From: Mortierella alpina
Lineage: Eukaryota; Mortierellomycota; Mortierellomycetes; Mortierellales; Mortierellaceae
DNA length: 64,000 nt
Direction: 5' to 3'
NCBI GenBank assembly: GCA_029449245.1
Contig: JANATF010000007.1
Coordinates: 1,984,001-2,048,000, forward strand
Of this stretch, positions 1-12,787 are shown in pieces. The notes below the pieces were generated by a model. The model was not told the DNA's origin and did no database searches. It worked only from the letters and a program-made list of their open reading frames with translations. Numbering within the stretch: the first letter of the stretch is position 1; each line of letters begins with the position of its first letter. A program made the translations under genes and the position numbers.

Positions 1-1186
1 AATGTCCGAGGACTAGGAGCTGGGCAGAGGAAGATGAAGGTCTACCTCGTATGAGGGTTGACCCTCGGTTGGGAATGAGGAGGGAATAGGTTGGTTGGAA
101 TGGGGATATTTTTTTTCTGCCTTTGTTGCTCTTGTCTCTGTCCTGTTTGAATTTTTATATCTTTTTTTTACCCTCGTTCGTCCTTGTTTGTTGCATTTTC
201 TTCCCTTTGACTTTTGGGCTTTTTACTTTCCCTCCGTTCCCTTTCTCCTCCATAGCGCTTGAATACATAATACATATGAAATATACGCTCGCAACCACAT
301 GGACTCTCTCGGTGTCATCGGTGCCATTGGCATATTACAGGAAGTGCTGGGACAATTGCTCATTCGTTGCATCTCTGCATGGCAGCACATCGCTCCGTCA
401 TCCGCTGCATCTGCAATCCTCTGCAATCCCCAACCTTTTCTGCATTGCATGCTGACGCGCTGGCACCGGACACCACTGAAGAAAGAAATAGGGTACGGTG
501 CTGTATTCTGTCGCTGCGCGTGGCATGTGTCTGGCGCGGCCAACAGGTCAAGCAGACTTTGTATACATTTTATGCCTTCAACTCTCCTCATAAGGTGGGA
601 GTGATCCCTGCCGTGCCGCTGTAGCCTATCGTCCATGCACCTCACACAGCCCATCCTCACACAGAAGACTCGCTGCTTACGACGTGTGACCACACCCCTT
701 TGCCTGAGAGCGAGCCGCGGAGGGCCATGCATAAAAGAAGAATGGGCGTGGATAAACTTTTTTTTCCTCAGTGCAGCAGGTGAAGAGGAACTGAGCCCGC
801 CTGGGATGGAACACTCCCATGGGTGCCGTGGATAACACGGAAGGACAGGGCGTTCCTTCCTCCCATTGCGTTTTTTTGGGCCGCTCAGACCTCGCCTTGA
901 CCTTCCTCCCTTGTCCCCCTTCCCCCCCTGTCCATGCTTGCCCCCTTCCATGATCACATTACTCCCCTCATAAATAGCTACAGCCCTTACCAAGAGACTC
1001 GAAACACATCGTTTGTGTCCCTTGATCAAGCTTGCTTCGTTCTGCCCTGCCTGCCCATTTCCACCTTCCATCCACTCTTTTCCCCTCTGGCTCTCCCTGA
1101 CCCCGTTTCACCCGGTTGGAGTTGACCAAGCTCAAGTGCAGCAGGTGCTTCCTCCCCCTTCAATATAACATCATCAGGACGTGACC
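1..1186. other. Upstream region of the lipase-like gene
   Basis: No gene is supported here. The stretch is T/C-rich on the + strand, especially about 110-250 and 1020-1110, the pattern seen before many starts in this window. A TATA-like ATAAATA lies near 970, about 215 bases before the lipase ATG. A long minus-strand open frame (223-1071) has no recognisable domain and was rejected. Confidence 0.5.
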
Positions 1187-4174
1187 ATGGCCTCAGAAGA
1201 AGCTGAAGCATATGTCCATGCCACAGCGCACACCCATCTACAAGGACCCGTTGCACTCGGCCGCCCTTCAGCTCAGGCCCGCCAGCAAAAGGAGGATCGC
1301 CGTAAAAGAGCAGCTCCTGCTCGACCCCCAGTCAACCGCCATCATCTCGATGAATTCTCGAGCCAACAGGATTTGCTCGCCCACAGAGACGTCAAACGTC
1401 AATCAACTGAAACGTGGCCACTTGGTCGGCCAAAACGAAGCGCCACTGCCGCCGCTCCTCGGCCACTGCAGGAGCCGTTGTCGATTCGGCCTATGCTGCT
1501 ATCCAACTTCTTGGCGGACGGACTTCATATTTACGTCCATCACCTGAAGCATCCGAGCCAGATCCCTGGTTCCGATATCATCAGCAGGATCTATGCCATG
1601 GGTGTTCTGCCTGTGCTGATCATTGCCATGACGATTATGCAGCAGGCTATCGGCTTGCTCGTCATTGTTGTCAATTACACCAGGATCGGGGCGTATTATT
1701 ATGGGCTCTTTTTCGATGACCAGATTGCCCTGTTTGACGAGACAGGTATGTTTTTGGCATATGAATATGTTAACGGCGGGCGTTTCATCAGGCACCCGAA
1801 GGGAAGTAGGAACTCTGCTAATAATAAACGATGTTTAATTGAGACTAGACTATGTAGATCCTGATGGGAACGACGAAGCCATCAGGCACCTGGAGGATCA
1901 GGAGCCAAAGCTGAGACCCACGTTCAGCTACTACGTAGCGAACTTGCTACTGATCATGTCCAGTATGGCATATCAGCGAGACGACAAGCTGGTGGCGGAG
2001 GCGTCCAAGATCTTGCTGGATGTCAAGGACCAGGCACAGCGGGAAAAGGCAGCCAAGCTGCTTGAGGAGAGTGAGCGTGTGATTGACGAGAATGCCAGGA
2101 GGGAGTTCGGAATGCGGTTTATGGGCATCAGTGAGCTCAAAACATTGGGCGGGCCATTTGCTGGTCTTTTTTATAACGACGACGCTATCGTCCTGGTCTT
2201 CAAGGGAACCTCCGTTTTGGCTTTCAGTAAGGCTTGAATTGTGGCTCAGCACTGCATGTATATGCTGTAGCCTTTTCACTAAGCTCTCTCCTGTTCTTCG
2301 CCCTCCTCTTTCCCCACATCTTGCAGATGAATACCTGATCGATGTCACCATCCAGCGTGTGGATGCCAGCGAGTACCTGTACGGAGAAGTTCACAAGGGC
2401 TTTTACGAATCGCTCTTCCCTGATGCCAAACCAGTCAGCGAGTACGAGAGCAGGACTTACGATCAGACCAATCCCTTTAACACCATCATGGAGACCATTT
2501 TTGAGACTGCAAGGATTTCTAAGCAAAAGACCGGCAAACCAGTCAATTTATGGTTGACGGGTCACTCTCTCGGCGGCGCCCTCGCAGCCATGGTCATGGC
2601 ACGTCTACAGATGCCCGTTCGAAATGAGGATCCTCTAACACAGGACGACGAATTTATCCCGGTTGGGGACACGTATGTTCGTGCCCCTCTTGGCGCATCC
2701 CCAAGAACAGTGCTGCAGGAGATGCTTGCCAGATTCAGCGATGACCAGGATCTGATTCACCTCAGGGACTGCTACAGCATTGCCAGCCCAAAGCTTGGAG
2801 ACTCAGGATTTGCAAAGGAATTCGCTCAGAACCAACTCCACTTCTCCAGCCAGAGCCCTCATAAGACCGCCTACTGGCGCATGGTCGCCGATAAGGATAT
2901 TGGTAAGCTTGGGACTGCGTCCTTGCACGTCTTCTGCACTTGTGATGCCTCTCAACTTGTAACGCATATCTGTAATTGATTCTTAAATGTTAATGTATCT
3001 ATCTACCTGTTGCTTTTGACTTTTAGTGCCGCGCATGCCACCTGGAATCAACGTCAACCCCAACAAGCCTAACGACCGCATCTTTCCCTGTCGCTACTGT
3101 GAACCAAAGCCCAACCCCTGGCTGTACTGTGATCAGGAACAGGATAGTCTGGTGACGAGCTCCCTTCTCCATTGTCAAAACGACTCGAGCGAGACTCTCT
3201 GCTCACCACTAGAAGTTCAGGATCCTCTGAATACTATGAAGCCTACAAGGCAGCCGTCACCACCCAAGCATCTACACTCTCTATTGGACTATCAGCACGT
3301 CGGACAGCTCGTCAAGATATACAAAAAGCCCAAGGTCCCGACCGTCGGGCCTTCGGCTTTTGAGGCAGACTTGAGTGCAGGCGTATTGCGAAAGAAGGGC
3401 GACCTAAATGACTTGCTGCTAAAATTGTCCAAGCTTGCGACCATGTCGAGGACCATGTATCGTCAGAATGACGGCAACGAGTCTCCAAGGACTACCACCG
3501 CCCCCCTGACTCCGTCTTCATCCTTCAGCGACATAACAACCACATCGGCCGGCTCAACGACGACCACATCCTCCACCTCGTCCCTGTCCGAAGCTGAATC
3601 TTTGGAGCATCTCCGAGCTGTCACGGCTGAGCTGATCGCAGAGGACATGACCAAGGCCCAGGCTCTGTACAATGTGGACGAATTGAGCCGGCTCCGGCAA
3701 CCCAAGCTGTTTGAGCGGATCCTATTGTCGATTCCGAGTCTGCTGTCGCACGCTCCTGCGGCGTATCAGCGTAACCTTGTACGCGCACGGTTCCATTTTA
3801 AGAGCTTTCCTGGAGCGGCCTTTGAAAAGCGGGTCGGGCAGTGGCTGGAGGAGACGTGCGCGCGACAAGACGTGACCGTTAGGGTGACCAGGGATAAAAG
3901 AGGTAGCGAGAAGGTCATCATGCGCCACTCAGATCAGGAACTACAGCAGCAGCAACGGCAGCAGAACAAGCAGCATAAGAAGCAGTGGCAGCATGATGAG
4001 CATGGGCGATCCGAGCACAGTGAGGAGGTTCAAGTAGAGTTGGCATTTGACGTGGAAACTCATGTCAGGACCAGGCGAGAGGTGACGAGGACTGTCTCTA
4101 GAAAAGAGCACCAGACTCTTCACACCGAAACCACGGTTGCTCAAGCGGCTTTCATACGCCCGCGTGAAGAGTAG
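1187..4174 (+). CDS. Class 3 (fungal lipase-like) serine hydrolase, membrane-associated
   Basis: Four exons are inferred with GT-AG junctions that keep frame: 1187-1745, 1849-2226, 2327-2902, 3027-4174 (about 886 aa). The alpha/beta-hydrolase core is clear. The nucleophile elbow GHSLGG puts the catalytic Ser near residue 393. SPKLGDSGFAKEF matches the segment carrying the family Asp region, and MVADKDIVPRMPP matches the segment preceding the catalytic His region. Before the core, near residues 145-175, a hydrophobic stretch (VLPVLIIAMTIMQQAIGLLV) suggests a membrane segment. The C-terminal third is low-complexity (Ser/Thr run, then Gln/His-rich). The family hydrolyses acylglycerol or phospholipid esters; substrate and organelle cannot be read from the sequence. 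The start is the first ATG in frame with a good context (gaccATGG). It is convergent with the minus-strand ORF that ends at 4271. Confidence 0.85.
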
Positions 4175-4270
4175 TGGGAGTCAGGGAAAAGCTGTCCTAC
4201 ATGAGATCATTAAACTCCGGCCAAGGCTGATTGAATATGTACAAGGTTTTTATAATGTTTTTTTTTTAGT

Positions 4271-5194
4271 CTACTTTCGTAACAGGAAGTTGAACCAGGC
4301 CAAGGTTGGGCACCGCTTCTTGTTCTTGGTCTTGTTGTTGTTGTTGTTACTGGCCACCACTGAGCTATGGCTGATGTTGTCATTATCATTAAGGTATTCG
4401 TCATGAATGGTCGTTCCGCTCAACGCGTCCTCATCCTCGTCCCCTGATTTCTCCAACGCGTGTATGGGTCCTGCTGTACCGTGCAGGCCACGCGTGCTAT
4501 CATTCGACCACCGACGCTTGTTCAGATTCAGAGCACCACATCGACCACTACCACCAACAAGGCTACTGCCCAAAGCACAGCAGACGCCCATAGAAAGAGG
4601 ACAGCACCGAAGACCGCTAGGCAAAGAGGTGGCAGAACCCGATGTCGCTGAGGAGGACTTGAGCGTGCTGTGATGGTGGTTGGCCGAGGCAGCTGGGGAC
4701 ATGTTCTTGAATCTGGGTGAGATGATCTGAACTCTAGACCGGACTGGAGCCGACGATAGGAAGGCAGAGCGTTCGCTGAGACTGGCTGTTGTTGCTGTTG
4801 GTGTGGTTGATGTTGCTGTTGTTGCTGTTGTGGATTTGATAGTCCGCTTTGTAGTGTCGAGGGAGGAGGAACGCGTGTGGACGGGTCGAGGTTTGAGCGA
4901 GGACTGAGCCGGGGTTCGAGTCATGGTCCGGTGATCGAGGCTTCCAGAGACGCTGAAGGCACTGTGGACACTGCTGCACTGGCTTGTGGGCCGTGGAGGG
5001 TGGAGGGTGGAGAGTGTGGCTGTGGTGGGCGGTGAGATGACGATCGTGGTCTTTGAGCGAATGGAGCTGGTTCGGATAGGGATCGAGGCTCGCAGGTCGC
5101 TGGGCGAGGGTGCCAAAGAGCTGTGCATGGTGGAAGGTGTGGAGAGTGTTGGTGCGGGCACTTGATGCATGATAGATAACGAAGTGGTGGTCAT
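4271..5194 (-). CDS. Hypothetical Ser/Thr-rich protein, doubtful
   Basis: A single uninterrupted 307-codon frame on the minus strand, very rich in Ser, Thr and Asn with short Thr-Ala runs. No domain, signal peptide or membrane segment is recognised. An acidic patch (EKSGDEDEDALSG) sits near residue 255, followed by an Asn run and a Lys-rich stretch near the C-terminus. Pyrimidine-rich DNA and a TATA-like CATAAATA lie upstream (about 5425, minus sense), as for other genes here, and its end falls 97 bases from the lipase stop in the usual convergent layout. It could be a real fast-evolving disordered protein or a chance ORF in biased sequence. I favour real only slightly. Confidence 0.4.
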   Translation of the reverse strand: MTTTSLSIMHQVPAPTLSTPSTMHSSLAPSPSDLRASIPIRTSSIRSKTTIVISPPTTATLSTLHPPRPTSQCSSVHSAFSVSGSLDHRTMTRTPAQSSLKPRPVHTRSSSLDTTKRTIKSTTATTATSTTPTATTASLSERSAFLSSAPVRSRVQIISPRFKNMSPAASANHHHSTLKSSSATSGSATSLPSGLRCCPLSMGVCCALGSSLVGGSGRCGALNLNKRRWSNDSTRGLHGTAGPIHALEKSGDEDEDALSGTTIHDEYLNDNDNISHSSVVASNNNNNKTKNKKRCPTLAWFNFLLRK

Positions 5195-7555
5195 GGCAAA
5201 AGGAGTAAAGAGGTAAAGAAATATAGACAGGTTGCTGAGAGTGGAGACGAATGCGTTAAGTGATGCAGAAGTGGGTATGTATGAATGAATGAGTCGATGA
5301 AGAATGAATGAGAGGATGCGAGAATGCTGCGTGGTTGTTCTTCAAGAAAAAAAACAGTGCCGCTTGGGGTTGGTTGAAAAGAGAAAAGAAAGAAAAGGCG
5401 AGGCGAGGATGGGAAGAACCCAGCAGTATTTATGTGTGTTTGCGTGTGTGTGGACAAGCGGTGAATCTGCTCTACCCCTGGGCCCTGTGCATGCGTGTGG
5501 GCGTGGTGTGCCTGGCGAAGTAGGTGTCCGATCGAGGACAGCAGACCCAATTACACACAGAGGGAACAAAGACAATGCGGGGCTCTCAAGTTTCCAACGC
5601 TTGCTTTTTTTCCTCTTCTACCCCCTTGTTCATTTTCGATTCTGCAATTGCCTTTGAGCAGCAGAACGCTCGCATGCTGAAAGGACCCAGCCCGTGGACA
5701 CACAACATGTGTGGGTCTCGGCCTTTGAAATCAACTGCATTCCTCTAGCGTGTTCCTCGGATCAAAGACCTAGCGCTCAAATCTCTAACGTTGGACCTGC
5801 AGCGTGCATGCACTTATTATTATACAGACTGCGAGATCGACTAGCCATGCACCAACTCGCCCCCCCGCTCCATCTCAGGGAGAGGCGAAAGGACCAGCTG
5901 ACCCAAGAGAGGGGACCTTCGCAGCTCACTGCGCTCTGCCTGCCATCCGCCTACGGGTTTTCCCCTCATTTTTGGCCAAGATGAATGAATCGACACAAAT
6001 GAAAGCAGTGGGCGCTGTCGGCACTGTTGGCACTCGGCGTTTCGATTTTTTTTGGCTGTTTGTGCTTCATGACCTGCCCCTCTCACACGGTCCAAGATCA
6101 ACTCACCCTTTTTTTTCCCTTGGCAAAAGTAAACATTAAGTTTCTGTGTGCGTCGCAGCCCCTTGGAGGACCGTTGGCGAATTTTTTTTTTGGTCTGCGC
6201 TTGCGAATTTGAACGGTCAAGGAAATATGGCGCTGTAACAAGACAGGGGTAAAGTCCCCTACTATTGAAAATAGACAAAACATATGTTGCCCCAGAACCA
6301 GAAGCCTGGGATCCCTAAATATTATCGACCGCTTACGATGACACTGTGGATGGGTGCATGATTATGCGATTCATTCAAGACCGACTCTCGACACTGCTAC
6401 GAATAGGGAGGCTTCCTCAACTGTTCCATAGGATCTCTATAGGATCTCCCGGCTGCCTTGCCAAGCAATACACTAAGATTATGAATGTACAGTACATACA
6501 ATCTGAGCCAGAGTAATAACGAAAAAGCTGAGGCCATGGCCCCGAGAGCAACAAGGTTCATTAACAGTAGAGCATGAGCACGGAAGCTGTTCCAGAAGGT
6601 TAGGAAAGGTCCAGCACGTTAGAGAAGTCATATACAACTGAACTCGAGTCAAAAAGGGGTGGTGGGAGTTTGTGTTTGAGTGCACTGCTATAGCTTAGCC
6701 AACGATCACTTGCACCAAAAGATGGCAGTTGAAGGGAGGGCGGACACTTGGCTTGGCCATGCCCCTCTCGTTCACGTTGCTCACTGGACACCGCGGGTTG
6801 TGACATTCCCACCGAGCAATAGCGGAGTCGAGCGCCCACTCCAAAGAACAACCCTCTTTTTTTTTGCTATACATGCGCCAGTTCTACTCAGCCCTTTTTC
6901 GCTCAGAGAGCATGGTTTGCCAATCGCGCGCGGAGAAACGTGTGTTCCTGTGCACATGGCAATGGCAAATCTGGCACCTTGCACCCATGGAGTGATCGGC
7001 GGGGCTGATTCTTCAACCATGATCCACGATTCTAGATCCTGCTGCATGTCCTAGCCTCACGCACAGTATATCTCTCAGCACATATTTTCTTGAACCTGCA
7101 TATGCCTTTACTTGCAGCTGTAATTAGCCATTGCTGTATCCCAGCCATTACTATATCCCGTTAAAAAGTCCCGCGCGATGTTTAGACGATTCAAACCACA
7201 TTTGCTGCTGTACCGCCGAGCAAGCAGAGAGCTGCTACTGCTGCTCTCATTGTTATTGATCAACATGTGAGTATTTATAACTCGATAACTGATACTTACA
7301 AAGGAGGGAGCCTAGAGAGACAAACAAGTGGCCTATACTGCGAAGAGTTTTTCCCCGCGGAGCACACCTGGCCCTATTCGTCTCAGAGAGCTGCTTCAGT
7401 TGGTGGCAACAGGCAGCAGTCAGTACGATACTACAGTGTAAACAAATTGGTCCCAAGCCACGCTTTTTTCTTTTTCTCCAAGCAACACCGCAATTCATTG
7501 AAACCACCACCACCATCCATCCACAACCCTCTTCACAGTACCCGTATACAGCACC
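5195..7555. other. Intergenic region with no supported gene
   Basis: About 2.4 kb between the Ser/Thr-rich ORF and IMP3. Only short overlapping frames occur, with no domain, splice-consistent exon chain or RNA gene signature. It contains several T/A homopolymer runs (near 6048, 6109, 6185, 6858) and a small tandem duplication at 7126-7159. Confidence 0.5.
7126..7159. repeat. 17-bp imperfect tandem duplication
   Basis: Two adjacent 17-base copies beginning AGCCATT and ending TATCCC (7126-7142 and 7143-7159) differ at two positions. Probably slippage-derived; no function is suggested. Confidence 0.7.
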
Positions 7556-8538
7556 ATGCGTCAATTGTCCCATCACGAACAAAAGCTCCTGAAGAAGGTC
7601 GACTTTTTGCAATGGAAGTCGACCGAGAACGTGCGCGAGGTTAAGGTCATGCGCCGATACCACATCCAGAAGCGGGAAGATTACATCAAGTAAGCTTTCA
7701 CATCCTCAGGGCACAATGAACTCCCAAGAGGCGGAGGCTTCAGGATACACTAGACTGGGCGTTCTGGACAATCCAAGATTAGGTGCTTGCACCTTCTATT
7801 TTCACGAAGCAGCAGCTCATAGTGAAGCTTGTTTCGTACATGGAGGAGCTTTCGAAATCCAACACTGAAAACAACAATGAATCGCCGAGGGGAACTTCTC
7901 CCATCCATCTTTTAACAACCTTTTGTTCTTCTACAACCTGCACCATTCCTTTTTTTTCCGCTAGGTACAACAAACTCTGCGGAAACATCAAATCATTAGC
8001 CAACAAGATCTCATTGCTCCCACCTCAGGATCCCGTCCGTCAAAAGCAGGAGGAGCTTCTTCTGGAAAAGCTGTACAACATGGGCTTGATCACCGCCCAG
8101 AAGCAGTTCTCGCAGGTGGACAAGATCACAGTCTCGGCCTTTTGTCGTCGACGACTTCCCATTGTCATGTGCAGACTCAAGATGGCAGAGACTGTCAAGG
8201 AGGCAGTGACATTTGTGGAGCAAGGACATATTCGTGTGGGTCCCGAGACCGTGAGCGACCCTGCGTTTTTGGTCACTCGTAACATGGAAGACTTTGTCAC
8301 TTGGGTGGACACTTCCAAGATTAAGAGGAAGATTATGAAGTACAACGATAAGGTAATTCATTCAGAACTCATTGGAATTATTGCCTTCTTTTTTCGTCTC
8401 TCTCGCTCTCTTCCCCGCCCCTTCGTGTTTTGTATCGAAGGGTGAGTGAGTGAGGACAGCCATACTGCCATGTATAAGACCAGGATCGTTAACTGTCTGC
8501 TTCTCTTTGTATAGCTTGACGACTTTGATCTTCTGTAA
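7556..8538 (+). CDS. IMP3: U3 snoRNP protein IMP3
   Basis: Three exons: 7556-7689, 7965-8352, 8515-8538, giving about 181 aa, close to human and yeast IMP3 (about 183). The N-terminus [20 protein letters not shown] and the downstream [14 protein letters not shown] are typical of the family. The central region is the S4-type RNA-binding fold shared with ribosomal protein uS4 ([20 protein letters not shown], then [17 protein letters not shown]). The third exon adds only seven residues (LDDFDLL). IMP3 works in the nucleolus in the small-subunit processome, helping pair U3 snoRNA with pre-18S rRNA. Intron 1 is long for this window (275 nt); intron 2 has a CGTTAAC branch-like site. The gene is convergent with NF-YA. 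Confidence 0.95.
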
Positions 8539-8909
8539 AACCACCTCTTCATGTGTACGATATCTCAACGCCATTTGCATTATTAAAACCGCGGATCACA
8601 AACCTCGGCATCATACCTCGGGATTTTGAGAGCAGAGGAGATATGCAACAAAGAACCTTGGATTCAGTGAACGGTCGGGAGGCAGCTGCATCTGGTATTA
8701 TATTTGAGAAGTACGGAGGGGGGCGAAGCAAGGGGGAGGAAGTTTGGTGGTATTTACAAGAGTGTCTTTTTTCACCGTATATCAGGCGCATCGTATTTCG
8801 GTGGGGGTGTTATTTTATGGCAGCAAATGTGATGATCACGTCCTTTCGTCTCCGCCTCTCGAGATTACAGCATTTGCGCCATGGTCCTTTTTCAAAACTT
8901 GTTGTCAAT
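8539..8909. other. Convergent 3' spacer between IMP3 and NF-YA
   Basis: About 370 bases between two stop codons. No gene or RNA signature is visible. It presumably holds both 3' UTRs. Confidence 0.5.
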
Positions 8910-10176
8910 TTACGATTGACGTTGGTAAGCCTGTTGCTGCTCTTCTTGCTTCAACTGCTGTCGGTGATGTTGCACTTGGTATTGACCAGCATCGTATCCT
9001 CCGCTGCTGACATGATTCGTATCATCACTACTTCCATTGCCTTGCTCTGCTTCGTGGCCTCCTGCAGATTTCTCGCGTTGGTCCATGGCCGCAATTTCTG
9101 CAGCGGTCAGAAATCGCCCACCTGGCCCACGTGGACGACGCATGGCGTGCTTGTGACGTGACTCGTGAAGATACTGTCGATGAGGATGTACAGTAGAAAG
9201 AAAAGGAGGGTTAGCAAGACGGTGACGACCTACAAAAAAAAGACGATTAGGATAAGGATTCTCAAACCTTGCGACCGCGTTGCAAAAGCCGGTTCTCGGC
9301 TTCGAGGCTTGCCCTGGCAGCTCGCCGCTTCAGGATACGATGGTACTAAAAAGAGTTGGAGGGAAGAGCAAAGGGTGAGTGAAAATGTAGTATGGTCACC
9401 ACGCAACTGGATCCAAATAGACACTCTAGCCGGGAGAAAAATACTGGGCCTGAAGGTAGAGAAGCGAGACTGACGATGATAGGCTGGGGCATGCAAGCCA
9501 ATCATTTCACTGTAGTTTTTGGTCGCGTCCCAAGGACGACGCTCAACCAAACAAAAAAAAAGAGAGAAAAAGAGTCGGAGGTGATTGAAAATACTAGGGC
9601 AGCGAGCTGGAACTCTCTTGAGTGCGTAGGGAGCGTGAGGTGAGCAGCTGCGGCAGTGGCGAGCGTGTAGAACTCTGTGTGTAATGGAAGGTGGAGGAAC
9701 ACTGGATTGTGGCGAAAAGCGAGCACACCTTTGCTGATTGTTCTCCTTGCTTGTCAAAAAGTTGATGCTTCTGTTTCCCGCACAACCATACCTGCTTTGC
9801 ATTGACATAGAGCGGCTCCTCTGGTTCCTCAACTCTGGGTTGCTCGACCTGACCGAGGACATAGCGTGGTGGTAGCATGTGCTATGTATATGAAGCCCCC
9901 AGCAGAAAGAGCCGCCGAGTGGATTAGTTGACGGGGAGGACAACAGGCGGTAGCAATCTTGATTGCAAGCGTAAACAAACGACATCTTGATAGGCGTACA
10001 GGGTCCACGACAAGAACTCCACCGACAGCACTGGCATATGCTTGTGACATTTGTTCATAATGATGAACTGAACTTGCTTCCGATGGCTGTGGAGAGGATG
10101 ACGAGGTGGCAGGTGCGGACGAAGGGGAAGGGTGCTCTGTTACTCGCGGAGATGAATGTCTCGAAGACTGGGTCAT
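8910..10176 (-). CDS. HAP2: CCAAT-binding factor subunit NF-YA / HAP2
   Basis: Four minus-strand exons with in-phase GT-AG junctions: 10176-10000, 9881-9792, 9345-9268, 9173-8910, about 202 aa. The conserved NF-YA core is reassembled across three exons. The NF-YB/C-interaction helix begins EEPLYVNAKQ, then YHRILKRRAARASLEAENRL, and after the last intron the DNA-contact helix YLHESRHKHAMRRPRGPGGR. The match to the family is residue by residue. The remaining N-terminus (59 codons) is Ser/Pro-rich and the tail is Gln-rich. NF-YA joins the histone-fold pair NF-YB/NF-YC in the nucleus to bind CCAAT promoters. The protein is short but contains the whole core. The ATG chosen is the first in the open frame of exon 1 after an in-frame upstream stretch that lacks similarity. 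Confidence 0.93.
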
Positions 10177-12186
10177 TGTGAACGTTCTCTGCAATCGGCG
10201 GCGTGTAAGGGCTCCTTGTCTCTTTTCTTTTGCTACCACTGTGTTGTTGATAGGGGACGGGATGAGGTTGCAGGTTCGAGGATTCCCCCAAGCTAGAGTA
10301 TGTGTTATGTGATTCACGCAGAGTGGAATCAATGAGCGCATCGCAGAGGAATAAAGGGACACGAAAAACGAGCACTCTCTAATTGCAAACGACTCCCAAG
10401 CTTTGCGCCAAGGTCCATCAGTGCTTCACTGTTTTTTTATTCTCTACCCATGCAATCCCCTCGAGAGTTACGTGCCAGTTGAGGATCGTTCTGGTGATAG
10501 ACACCGACTGGTAACCAGCTTTCCTTCAGCCGGAGATATGTTGCAGTTAAGGAAGTGCCACCGACACTAGGATATCAACCTGCACAAAAGGAACTTTACT
10601 CAGGATTGTCTGGTGTGACATACTTTTCTCTCGAGCGCTGCATCAGTGTTAGCATGCTGTCACTGTGCCTCAACAGGCTGCATTGGCATCCCTGTTGAAG
10701 TGTAAAGATATCTGTCAGGAGTAATTGAGCCCATGTTATCGAAAGGCGAGGTATTACTAGGATAAGACGAGTAAGCACAATAACCTACCCGCCCCGAGGA
10801 GTACATTAAAAAAAAAGTCTGGATCTGTGCGGCGTGAAGAATGGTCGCTTTGCTGAAACAAAAGCGATACTTCAAACAACAACAGATGCAACCTCTCCTG
10901 CCGTGCCGATGCAATAGGATCTGTTGAAGTGGAGTGGAGCATGCCTGCTGCATGCATGGGGAATGGTTTTGCTTATTTTTTTATTGCTTGCGTATTTTTA
11001 CCCGCGGTGTTCGATATCATATTCGCCCATCCAATGGTCCCATCCTAGTCGGGGTCGTTGTTGTCAAGAGAAAATAATGAACATCGCGGTTTCGATCCGT
11101 AATTCTTCCCGTCAGGTAGGGGGAGAGGAAATGGGCACAAACATAAATTGAGAGCGGCAGCAATACAACTCACTTCGTGGGTCAATTCGCAGTGGGATGA
11201 GGCACAGGGTGAGAGGCTGGATCATCTTTGTCGGAGTTCCATGCAATAATGGCCTCCCTGCGCCTGCACGACTGCAAGCGCTGGACACATTCCTTGGAGC
11301 GTTACTTTTTTTTTTTGTATTTGGTGGACATACGGATACTTGGCTAGTTAGTAGTGGGGGTTGGAGTGTGAGTGAGTCTTAGTCCAGATGGCTGGGCGCT
11401 CAACGATCCAAGCAATTGGCGATCTCAAACATTTGTCCTCACGATCTGTCTCGGCTGATGTCGCCACCTGCCGCGCTAGCTTCTCTATGGTATTGTTTTC
11501 CAGCTTGGCCACAGCATTGCGCAGATGCAAACAATAGCTCCACGGCAGCAGATCGACCCATTCTATGATACAGTCTCTACAGTAATTATAGACCAAACGC
11601 GCTGCGCCAGAAAGAGATAGAGAAAGAGGGAGAGAGAAAGAGACTGTGTGTGTGTGATCGATCCAGGGCTGAAGCCGAGTGCACAGTTTGCCAGGGTCGA
11701 TTTGCCCATTGCTACACAGCCAAGGGAGGACGAGTCGGCCATGGAGAACACTCTCTCACACACACCAAAAAACAAAAGGTCCGTTGTTCAAACTTTGTCC
11801 TCTAAGGTTCGCTTGCTCCAATTGAACGGTAAACGATAACTCATCCTCCGCCGAGGATGATAATTCACCTTGCAAATGCACGATAGACCGATGGACGGGC
11901 ACTGGCATTGAGGATCGTTATATTGTAGAGCCATCCACACCCTAACCCCTGCACGAGAACGCATGCGCACTTGTCTGTACTGAGGCACAAGGAAAGGGGA
12001 GGGGGCGAGAGAGGACGAAGCGGGGGTGAGAGAGAGAGCGCGCGAGTACAAGAGAGGGAGGGAGCGATAGAGTCGAGTGTTCAGGATGTGATGGGACAAA
12101 GCTAGTATCCAAAGGACTCTCTCCCACCCCTTTGTCCTCTTTCTCGCTTTCTCTCTTCTCACTGTCTCTTGTCTCTTTCTTTTCTT

Positions 12187-12238
<52 letters not shown>

Positions 12239-12787
12239 CCCCTTCTTCCTCTTCTTTCTCTTCTTCTTCCTCGTCCTTGTCTTGACCCCTTGGCCTCGTC
12301 TACTCGTGCTCCCTCGCTGCCCTGCCCACCCCATGCATGGCCTGCCCGTCCTTCCACAACGGCAAGACTGCATCCCACAGAGACGGAGCGTGTGTTCTCC
12401 CACCCTTCGCACTAGGCGAATCGCCCTGCTGCTCTCATTATTAAACAACGGCCGCGCTGTCCCTTTTACGTCTCTGTTCCTCGTACGGGCCGAGTCCTCG
12501 TGTCCCACCCCTCTCTGACTTTCCTTCGCTCACTCCCCACTCTTCCATCGCACTCGCCCATCGCAGCAGCACCTTGGCTCGCCTCGCTCTCTTGATCCCA
12601 TTGTTCCTGCCAAGGCGATCTCTTGCTGACTGCCTCTCACCCAACTCCCACTTGGCACTTTTTATTTATTTATCTTGTCGCTTTGTTTATTTCTGGACAC
12701 CATCATTCTTCTCCACAGAACGCGACCCAATCGCCAAGAAGCAAAGAGAGACGAATTCAGACCGAATACACCGATTAGACCAGACCC
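10177..12787. other. Long divergent intergenic region
   Basis: About 2.6 kb between the starts of NF-YA (-) and the Gln-rich protein (+). No gene is supported. The last 700 bases are strongly pyrimidine-rich on the + strand and include a CT microsatellite. Long frames here on either strand are products of that bias. Confidence 0.5.
12191..12236. repeat. (CT)n microsatellite, about 23 units
   Basis: An uninterrupted CT dinucleotide tract inside a longer pyrimidine-rich stretch about 550 bases before the start of the Gln/His-rich gene. Confidence 0.95.

Noticed and set aside
223-1071. 282-codon minus-strand open frame
   Set aside because: No domain, odd Gly/Arg/Cys composition, overlaps the pyrimidine-rich lipase promoter; looks like a chance ORF.
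6680-7054. 124-codon plus-strand frame in the 5.2-7.5 kb gap
   Set aside because: No similarity, no splice partners, and an equally long antisense frame overlaps it.
11788-12518. Open frames on both strands encoding Arg-Glu or Ser-Leu repeats
   Set aside because: Produced by the CT microsatellite and flanking pyrimidine bias; no other coding evidence.
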